Of a DNA stretch of 38,682 nucleotides, positions 32,820-38,682 are shown in pieces (the first letter of the stretch is position 1; every line of letters begins with the position of its first letter). The DNA comes from Butyrivibrio sp. (GTDB lineage: Bacteria; Bacillota; Clostridia; Lachnospirales; Lachnospiraceae), in the NCBI GenBank assembly GCA_015056585.1, contig SVFZ01000100.1:1-38682 (forward strand), read 5' to 3'. Made by a program: the position numbers and the translations under genes. Below the pieces are notes generated by a model. That model saw only the letters and a program-made list of their open reading frames with translations, made no database searches and was not told the origin of the DNA.

Positions 32820-33410
32820 ATGGAAAAAAGATCCTCCGAAATTGCAAGGAAGACAAAAGAAACAGATATTGAAGTTTCTTTGTGCATTGATGGAACCGGC
32901 AAATGTGAAATATCTACGGGTATCGGTTTTTTTGATCACATGCTTGAAGCTTTTGCCCGTCACGGATTATTTGACCTTAATGTCAAAGTAAAAGGTGATC
33001 TTAATGTGGACTGTCATCACACTATTGAAGATACCGGAATAGTACTGGGACAGGCTATAGCAAAAGCTATCGGCGACAAGCAGGGAATTAAGCGCTATGG
33101 CAGTAATATCCTCCCAATGGATGAAACACTTGTAATGAGCGCGATTGATCTTTGCTCAAGGCCGTATTTTGTTATGGATGGAGAGTTTACTTCTCCCATG
33201 GTGGGTGAATTTGACACACAGATGGTCAGGGAATTTTTTTATGCTGTATCCTATTCAGCAGCCATGAATTTGCATCTCAGAATAATTACAGGCCATAATG
33301 ACCACCACAAGATAGAAGCATTGTTTAAATCTTTTTCCAAATCTTTGGATGAAGCGACAATGATCGATCCGAGAATTACTGACGTATTAAGCACAAAGGG
33401 AGCTCTTTAA
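32820..33410 (+). CDS. hisB: Imidazoleglycerol-phosphate dehydratase HisB
   Basis: 196 residues, the single-function form without the phosphatase domain. It has the metal-binding patterns GFFDHMLEAFARH, DCHHTIEDTGIVLGQA and ITGHNDHHKIEALFKS, and the C-terminal DPRITDVLSTKGAL. It dehydrates imidazole glycerol phosphate. AAGGAGA sits 8 bases before the ATG. Its stop (TAA, 33408-33410) overlaps the ATG of the next gene by one base. Confidence 0.97.
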   Translation: MEKRSSEIARKTKETDIEVSLCIDGTGKCEISTGIGFFDHMLEAFARHGLFDLNVKVKGDLNVDCHHTIEDTGIVLGQAIAKAIGDKQGIKRYGSNILPMDETLVMSAIDLCSRPYFVMDGEFTSPMVGEFDTQMVREFFYAVSYSAAMNLHLRIITGHNDHHKIEALFKSFSKSLDEATMIDPRITDVLSTKGAL

Positions 33411-34723
33411 TGGATAAGTACACAAAAAAACTAATCGCATCTGTTTACCTAAAGGATCAGAAAGCTGTCAGATCACTTGATGACTTTACTGTAATTTCCG
33501 ACAATCCTAAAAACCTGGCATCAGGCTATTCAGACGCCGGTTTTGATGAAATCATTGTATTTGACCTTTCAAAATCAGGTGATGATGCTTCTCACGATAA
33601 GGCGCTGGATTGTATAAAAGATATTTGTAAGGCTGCAGACGTTCCTGTAACAGGCGCCGGCAATATTAAGCGCATGGAAGATGTTAAAAAGCTGCTTTAT
33701 GCCGGATGCAAAAAAGCTCTTTTAAACTTCTCAAAGCAGGGAAATATCGATATACTCGATGAAGTTTCCAAGAAGTTTGGAAAAGATAAGATTGGAATCA
33801 GCTTTTCTGATGCTTCTCAGATTGAAAGCAATAAAAAGCAGGTAGAACTATTAGCCTCAGCTTTATTCTTTATCGGCGATTTTACAAGCGAAGCAGGCGC
33901 ATTACTTAATAACTGCATTACTACAGATACTCCGCTTTTTGTTTCTCCCTTAGATACTGAGAGCAAAACACCTTACGAGATCTTTTCCGGCAATGTTTTT
34001 GTTTCCGGCCTCTATGGAAATTACCTCAATGGTAAGGCATCCGAAATAACTGATATCAAAACAGATTGCCTTGAAAAAGGTATTGAAATGTGTCGGTTAG
34101 AGCCTGCTTTTTCATGGTCTGAACTTAAAAAGAATTCAGATGGAATGGTTCCTGTAATAGTTCAGGATTATCGAACCGATCAGGTTCTTATGCTGGCTTA
34201 TATGAATGAAGAGGCATATAATAATACTTTAAGGACAGGAAAAATGACTTACTTTAGCAGAAGCCGAAATGAGCTCTGGATAAAGGGTGAGACAAGTTCA
34301 CATTACCAGTATGTAATGTCTCTTACTGCCGATTGTGATCTTGATACAATTCTTGCTAAAGTAAAACAGATCGGAGCTGCCTGCCATACCGGCAGTTATT
34401 CATGCTTTTTCAATAAGATAGCAGCTAAAGACTACAGCGAGAAGAATCCGCAAAAAGTTTTGGACAGTGTCTTTGAGGTAATAAAGGACAGAAAAGAAAA
34501 TCCAAAAGAAGGATCTTATACCAATTATCTTTTCGATAAGGGCATTGATAAGATTTTAAAGAAGGTTGGAGAAGAGGCAACAGAGATGGTAATTGCTGCC
34601 AAGAACCCCAATTCAAATGAAATAGTTTACGAAATGTCAGATTTCCTGTATCATATGATGGTCCTTATGGCTGAAAAAAATGTCAGCTGGGAGGATGTAA
34701 CAGATGAACTATCACGACGATAA
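33410..34723 (+). CDS. hisI: Fusion protein: degenerate HisF/HisA-like barrel + HisI (PR-AMP cyclohydrolase) + HisE (PR-ATP pyrophosphatase)
   Basis: 437 residues, twice the size of HisIE. Residues 1-220 follow a HisF/HisA half-barrel pattern (KLIASVYLKDQKAV, YSDAGFDEIIVFDLSKSG, VPVTGAGNIKRMEDVKKLLYAGCKKAL), but the catalytic Asp of HisF (IPCLDV) is Y13 and the second Asp (AID) aligns to S133. Residues 232-334 are HisI, with the DCDLD metal site (308-312) and the zinc cysteines in ACHTGSYSC. Residues 346-437 are HisE, with KVGEEATEMVIAAK and YEMSDFLYHMMVLM. HisE and HisI carry out steps two and three of the pathway; the barrel is probably structural or regulatory. It is one base from hisB and 9 bases from the radical SAM gene. 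Confidence 0.93.
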   Translation: MDKYTKKLIASVYLKDQKAVRSLDDFTVISDNPKNLASGYSDAGFDEIIVFDLSKSGDDASHDKALDCIKDICKAADVPVTGAGNIKRMEDVKKLLYAGCKKALLNFSKQGNIDILDEVSKKFGKDKIGISFSDASQIESNKKQVELLASALFFIGDFTSEAGALLNNCITTDTPLFVSPLDTESKTPYEIFSGNVFVSGLYGNYLNGKASEITDIKTDCLEKGIEMCRLEPAFSWSELKKNSDGMVPVIVQDYRTDQVLMLAYMNEEAYNNTLRTGKMTYFSRSRNELWIKGETSSHYQYVMSLTADCDLDTILAKVKQIGAACHTGSYSCFFNKIAAKDYSEKNPQKVLDSVFEVIKDRKENPKEGSYTNYLFDKGIDKILKKVGEEATEMVIAAKNPNSNEIVYEMSDFLYHMMVLMAEKNVSWEDVTDELSRR

Positions 34724-34732
34724 GGAAATAAT

Positions 34733-36607
34733 ATGAATTACAAATTAGCATTGTCAGATGAGACACTCCTAAGTATTGAGAAACCCGAAAGGTATATTGG
34801 TAACGAGGTAAACAGCGTTACCAAAGACAAGGATCAGGTTGATATCAGATTCGCGTTCTGCTTTCCGGATGTTTATGATATAGGAATGTCTCATCTTGGT
34901 ATTCAGATACTTTACGGACTCTTTAACTCTTACAGCGATGTATGGTGTGAAAGAGTCTATTCTCCTTGGGAAGATATGGACAGAGTATTAAGAGAGCAGA
35001 ATATTCCTCTTTTTGCTCTTGAGTCTCAGGATCCTGTAAAAGAGTTTGATTTTCTCGGATTTACACTCCAGTATGAAATGTGCTATACGAACATTCTGCA
35101 GGTTCTTGATTTATCTAAAGTTCCGTTTCTTTCCTGTGAGAGAACCTGGGATGATCCTATTGTTGTAGGCGGAGGCCCATGTACATATAATCCTGAACCA
35201 ATAGCAGATTTCTTTGATTTTTTCTATATCGGAGAAGGCGAGACCAGGTACAGAGAGATCTTTGATCTTTATAAAAAAGCCAAAGAAGAAGGAGTATCAA
35301 GACAGGATTTCTTACGCGAATTATCTCATATTCCGGGAATGTACGTTCCTTCTCTTTATGATGTTTCTTACAAGGATGACGGCACAATAAAGGCCATGGT
35401 TTCTAAATTTGAAGATGTACCATCTGTTATTAAAAAAGAGATGTGCACCGATCTTTCAAATGCATTTTATCCAACAAAGCCTGTTGTACCTTACAGTAAA
35501 ATTACTCAGGACAGGGTTGTGCTGGAAGTTATGAGAGGATGCATCAGAGGCTGCAGATTCTGTCAGGCAGGTCAGTTATACAAGCCCCTGCGCGAAAAGG
35601 ATGTTGATTATTTAAAAAAGCTGGCAATTGAATCATTAAAAAACACCGGTTATGAAGAAATATCCCTCAGTTCCTTAAGTTCAAGCGATTATACCGGACT
35701 TCCTGAGCTTCTGGATTTCCTCATAGAAAGCTGCAATGAAAAGAAGGTTAATATTTCATTGCCTTCACTTAGAATAGACGCTTTTTCACTGGATGTTATG
35801 AGTAAGGTCCAGGATGTTAAGAAAAGTTCTCTTACCTTTGCTCCCGAAGCCGGCACTCAGCATATGCGAGACGTTATCAATAAGGGACTGACCGAAGAGG
35901 ACATCTTGCGTGGTTCTCATGAAGCCTTTATGGGAGGCTGGAATAAGGTAAAACTATATTTCATGCTTGGACTTCCGTTTGAAACCGATGAAGATATTCT
36001 GGGAATCGGTGATATTGCCAATAAAATAGCAGTTGAATACTTTGAAACTGTGCCCAAAGAGAAGAGAAATGGAAGAACGATTGATATTGTTGCGAGCACG
36101 TCTTTCTTTGTTCCAAAGCCTTTCACGCCTTTCCAGTGGGCGCCTATGAATACAAAAGAAGAGTTTCTTGAAAAAGCTAATAAGACCCGAAAGGGCATTA
36201 TGTCCCAGCTGAATCAGAAACATATAAAATACAACTGGCACGAAGCCGATGCCAGCATGATGGAGGGTATCTTTGCAAGAGGAGACAGAAAACTTGGCGA
36301 AGTTATCTTGAAAGCCTATAAGAAAGGCTGCATTTTTGATGCCTGGCAGGAGTACTTCAAGTTCGATGTCTGGATGGAGACCTTTAAGGAATGTGGAGTT
36401 GATCCATTCTTCTACACAACCAGAAACAGAGCAGATGATGAAATATTCCCCTGGGATATCATTGACTGCGGCGTAACAAAATCCTTCCTTTTGAGGGAAT
36501 GGAATATGGCCAGAGAAGGAAAACCGTCAAAGAACTGCAGACAGGGTTGTCTCGGCTGTGGAGCAGCATCTTTTGGTGTCGGAGTTTGTTTTGAAAATAA
36601 AGGTTGA
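34733..36607 (+). CDS. B12-binding radical SAM protein (TIGR03960-like)
   Basis: 624 residues. An N-terminal B12-binding-like region (about 45-185, DVYDIGMSHLGIQILY and a later VVGGGPCTYNPEPIADFFDFFYIGEGE) precedes a radical SAM barrel with the cluster motif C270-x3-C274-x2-C277 (CIRGCRFC) and the LPSLRIDAF and GLPFETDEDI strands. The C-terminal tail is Cys-rich: C602, C606, C609 and C619 (CRQGCLGCG), which may bind another metal cluster. In many bacteria this protein is fused to the DUF2344 domain that here is the next gene. The pair regularly sits beside rng-rplU, suggesting a ribosome or RNA-related job, but the substrate is unknown to me. AAGGAA lies 6 bases before the ATG. Confidence 0.93.
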   Translation: MNYKLALSDETLLSIEKPERYIGNEVNSVTKDKDQVDIRFAFCFPDVYDIGMSHLGIQILYGLFNSYSDVWCERVYSPWEDMDRVLREQNIPLFALESQDPVKEFDFLGFTLQYEMCYTNILQVLDLSKVPFLSCERTWDDPIVVGGGPCTYNPEPIADFFDFFYIGEGETRYREIFDLYKKAKEEGVSRQDFLRELSHIPGMYVPSLYDVSYKDDGTIKAMVSKFEDVPSVIKKEMCTDLSNAFYPTKPVVPYSKITQDRVVLEVMRGCIRGCRFCQAGQLYKPLREKDVDYLKKLAIESLKNTGYEEISLSSLSSSDYTGLPELLDFLIESCNEKKVNISLPSLRIDAFSLDVMSKVQDVKKSSLTFAPEAGTQHMRDVINKGLTEEDILRGSHEAFMGGWNKVKLYFMLGLPFETDEDILGIGDIANKIAVEYFETVPKEKRNGRTIDIVASTSFFVPKPFTPFQWAPMNTKEEFLEKANKTRKGIMSQLNQKHIKYNWHEADASMMEGIFARGDRKLGEVILKAYKKGCIFDAWQEYFKFDVWMETFKECGVDPFFYTTRNRADDEIFPWDIIDCGVTKSFLLREWNMAREGKPSKNCRQGCLGCGAASFGVGVCFENKG

Positions 36608-36630
36608 TATGTTATCGGAGAACAGTTGTT

Positions 36631-37356
36631 ATGAATAAATTAAGGCTAAAATTCTCAAAGAATGGACCTATCAAATTTATTGGTCATTTGGATGTTATGA
36701 GATATTTCCAAAAAGCTATAAGACGAGCAGAAATAGATATCAAGTATTCGGAAGGTTTCAGCCCTCATCAGGTTATTTCCTTTGCCCAGCCCTTAAGTGT
36801 CGGAGCTACAAGCGACGGCGAGTACATGGATATGACCGTAAATTCCATGGTAAGTACCAATGATATTATGAACAGGTTAAACCTCGTCATGAATGAGGGT
36901 ATTGAGATTCTTGCGATTGAAGAACTTTCAGAAGGTGCTGAAAAAGCGATGACAGCAGCTTACGCAGCCCGCTATAACATAAAGTTTCGCGAAAACTCCA
37001 TGCCTGATTTTGACTGGATAAGCGAGTTTAAGAAATATCTATCCCTGGACAAGCTTCCTGCCATGAAGAAAACCAAGAGCGGGGAAAAAGAGATTGATAT
37101 GAAACCTATGATTTTTGATTATTCGTTTGATGAAGAAAATGAATCGGTTAATCTGCTTTTGAGCATGAGTAGTATGGCTACTTTAAAACCTGCGTTGCTG
37201 TTTACCGGTTTCTTTGAGTGGCTTTCTAAAGATTTTTCTCCGGTAGCACTTGATATACATAGGATTGATATATACAAGCTGGAAGAAAACAATAACAGGA
37301 GTTATATCATTCCTTTTATAAATAATTTGAATGAACCTGAATTCTATTTATCATAA
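36631..37356 (+). CDS. Radical SAM-linked protein, DUF2344 (TIGR03936)
   Basis: 241 residues from the ATG at 36631, which has GGAG 10 bases upstream and gives the family start LRLKFSKNGPIKFIGHLDVMRYFQKAIRRA; the upstream TTG at 36604 adds nine unrelated residues. SEGFSPHQVISFAQPLSVG is also conserved. The family is the detachable partner of the B12-binding radical SAM protein encoded just upstream (24-base gap). Catalytic residues cannot be named. The gene is coupled to rng downstream. Confidence 0.92.
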   Translation: MNKLRLKFSKNGPIKFIGHLDVMRYFQKAIRRAEIDIKYSEGFSPHQVISFAQPLSVGATSDGEYMDMTVNSMVSTNDIMNRLNLVMNEGIEILAIEELSEGAEKAMTAAYAARYNIKFRENSMPDFDWISEFKKYLSLDKLPAMKKTKSGEKEIDMKPMIFDYSFDEENESVNLLLSMSSMATLKPALLFTGFFEWLSKDFSPVALDIHRIDIYKLEENNNRSYIIPFINNLNEPEFYLS

Positions 37357-37374
37357 AGGAGTTTATATATAAAA

Positions 37375-38568
37375 GTGCAGAGCGCAAACATTATAATTTC
37401 AGAATATAAAAAAACACCTGTTGTTTGCGGTTTTATAGATGACAAACTTGAATATCTCACTTTTGCCAGAGATAGTGAGCTGAATAAAGTATACATTGGC
37501 AAAGTTGACCACATTGTCAAAAATTTAGATGCTGCATTTATCAGGTTCGGACAGAACACTATCGGATATCTCTCTCTTAAAAATATCGTCGATGCCTGCA
37601 TTACATCCAAAAAATCAAAAACCGATGCTATTTTAAAAGCGGGAGATGAAGTTCTTGTTCAGATTGATTCTGAAGCAATCAAAACAAAGAAATGTAAACT
37701 CACTACCGGAATTTCTATTTCCGGTAAATATTGTGTCGTTACTTTGGGAAGAAGCGGAGTCGGTGCTTCCGTGAAGCTTGAAGATAGTCTCAGAAAAAGA
37801 GTTGTAGAAGAAACTAAAAGCAGATTAACCGATTTGAGTAATGAATATAAAAAGCTTTTATACGACACATGTTGCGGTTTTATCATTAGGACAAGCGTTT
37901 TTGACATAATTGACCTTTCAGAACAAAGCTATATTGATCTTATAGCTGCAGATGCAGAGTGCGTACTGCAGAAACTGGCCAATATCCTTAAGGAGTCAAG
38001 ACTGCGGACTATATATTCCTGCATTTATTCTCCTATGTCAAACAATGGAAGTGAAGATGACATTTTATCAGCATGTATTAAAAAAACAGACGCTTTCTTA
38101 AAAATCCGCGGATTTAATGATGCTTTGACTATACAAGACACCGGAATACATGGAATTGTTTCTAAGATTGATTCCTTAAAATCCGGCAGAGTATGGCTTA
38201 AGAGCGGTGCATTTCTGATTATCGAACAGCTTGAAAGTTTTAATGCGATTGATGTAAATACCGGAAAGGCTATAAAAGGTAAAAAGGATATTTCTTTTGA
38301 AGTTAATCTGGAAGCGGCTGATGAAATCATGAGGCAGATAAGACTTCGCAATCTTACCGGCATGATCCTGATTGATTTTATCAATATGAAGGATACAGAA
38401 GATTACGACAAATTAACTGATCATATTAAGGAGCTTTGCAGAATGGATCCCGTACATACTACATTCGTTGATATTACCGGGCTTGGCATTGTAGAGCTTA
38501 TAAGAAATAAAAACGATAAATCATTAAAAGAAATATTACAAGATGTTGAAAATAGTGTTGACATATGA
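37375..38568 (+). CDS. rng: Ribonuclease E/G family protein lacking the zinc-link
   Basis: 397 residues. S1 domain about 35-118 (NKVYIGKVDHIVKNLDAAFIRFG ... YLSLKN), 5'-sensor region with R172-T173 (IIRTS), and the DNase I-like catalytic part with D293 (FNAIDVNTG) and D334 (ILIDFINM), matching E. coli D303 and D346. LEAADEIMRQIRLRNLTGMI is the family core. It stops at SLKEILQDVENSVDI, just where relatives have the CPxCxG zinc-link that joins dimers into tetramers. The start is GTG; AAGGAG is 13 bases away, longer than usual, so the start is less sure. The rng-rplU order is classic in Firmicutes. The rplU promoter lies in its last codons. Confidence 0.92.
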   Translation: MQSANIIISEYKKTPVVCGFIDDKLEYLTFARDSELNKVYIGKVDHIVKNLDAAFIRFGQNTIGYLSLKNIVDACITSKKSKTDAILKAGDEVLVQIDSEAIKTKKCKLTTGISISGKYCVVTLGRSGVGASVKLEDSLRKRVVEETKSRLTDLSNEYKKLLYDTCCGFIIRTSVFDIIDLSEQSYIDLIAADAECVLQKLANILKESRLRTIYSCIYSPMSNNGSEDDILSACIKKTDAFLKIRGFNDALTIQDTGIHGIVSKIDSLKSGRVWLKSGAFLIIEQLESFNAIDVNTGKAIKGKKDISFEVNLEAADEIMRQIRLRNLTGMILIDFINMKDTEDYDKLTDHIKELCRMDPVHTTFVDITGLGIVELIRNKNDKSLKEILQDVENSVDI

Positions 38569-38586
38569 TAAATACAGTGTTATATT
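38558..38586 (+). promoter_or_regulatory. Strong promoter of the rplU operon
   Basis: TTGACA (38558-38563), 17 bases, then TATATT (38581-38586) with TGT before it (extended -10). It overlaps the end of rng. The TTGACA context, ATAGTGTTGACATAT, is identical to that before hisZ. Confidence 0.85.
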
Positions 38587-38589
38587 ATC

Positions 38590-38655
38590 ATGGTATGCCG
38601 CTTAACTAGGCTTAAGTGAGTTTTTACTCCGCCAAAGTTAGCGAGTTTTTAGAAG
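38590..38655 (+). ncRNA. Leader of rplU, candidate L21 leader
   Basis: About 80 bases separate promoter and start codon. They can form CTTAA/TTAAG (38601-38616) and GAGT/ACTC (38618-38629) hairpins. Position and size fit the L21 ribosomal leader of Firmicutes; the fold was not tested. Confidence 0.45.
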
Positions 38656-38668
38656 AAGGAGGCAACTT

Positions 38669-38682
38669 ATGTACGCAATTAT
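38669..38682 (+). CDS. rplU: 50S ribosomal protein L21, first codons only (runs off the window)
   Basis: ATG TAC GCA ATT AT gives MYAI, the standard start of L21, with AAGGAGG (38656-38662) 6 bases upstream. The promoter, the leader and the upstream rng gene all support the call, although only four codons are visible. It normally heads the rplU - (ysxB) - rpmA cluster. Confidence 0.85.

Noticed and set aside
1..38682. Prophage, insertion sequence, CRISPR array or defence island
   Set aside because: No transposase, integrase, Cas or toxin-antitoxin protein is encoded, no arrays of spaced repeats occur and composition looks even throughout.

Overview
The window is ordinary chromosomal DNA of a low-to-medium GC Gram-positive anaerobe, most likely a Lachnospiraceae (Butyrivibrio/Pseudobutyrivibrio-like). 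This rests on Firmicutes gene orders (rpmB - Asp23 - fakA - recG; B12 radical SAM - DUF2344 - rng - rplU), RecU, HisZ with short-form HisG, a huge fused acyl-CoA dehydratase activase, A/T-rich purine leaders and strong AGGAGG-type ribosome binding sites. There is no phage, IS, CRISPR, tRNA or rRNA. Coding density is high and no gap exceeds about 230 bases. The taxon is inferred from gene content, not from a search.

Layout. 1-5.0 kb: the 3' end of an RluF-type pseudouridine synthase, ligA, metA (with the acetyl-CoA-type residue), a NodB deacetylase and a small coiled-coil/SH3-like protein, closed by a strong bidirectional terminator. 5.0-9.3 kb, minus strand: a lone 1417-residue protein with two activase ATPase domains. 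9.3-9.5 kb: a divergent control region with nested palindromes. 9.5-13.4 kb: four tightly packed plus-strand genes: a two-sensor-domain membrane protein whose histidine kinase H-box has lost its His, a rhomboid-like membrane protein without the catalytic Ser/His and with a zinc-ribbon tail, a sigma-70-like protein lacking the promoter-reading parts, and an unknown 138-residue protein. This cluster is the best candidate for an undescribed system.

13.5-25.3 kb is housekeeping: rpmB (minus strand), Asp23, fakA, recG, a DegV/FakB lipid-binding protein, a topoisomerase IV-like pair (parE/parC, no GyrA box), rsmD, coaD and a DivIVA-like coiled-coil protein. FakA and DegV are the kinase and carrier halves of fatty-acid phosphorylation. 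25.3-29.4 kb holds a secreted amidase, two pseudouridine synthases, a small membrane protein and recU.

29.4-34.7 kb is a partial histidine operon: hisZ, hisG, hisD, hisB and a 437-residue fusion of a HisF/HisA-like barrel with altered catalytic positions to HisI and HisE. hisA, hisF, hisH and hisC are not here. 34.7 kb to the end: a B12-binding radical SAM protein, its DUF2344 partner, an RNase E/G without the usual zinc-link, and a strong promoter plus leader ahead of the first codons of rplU.
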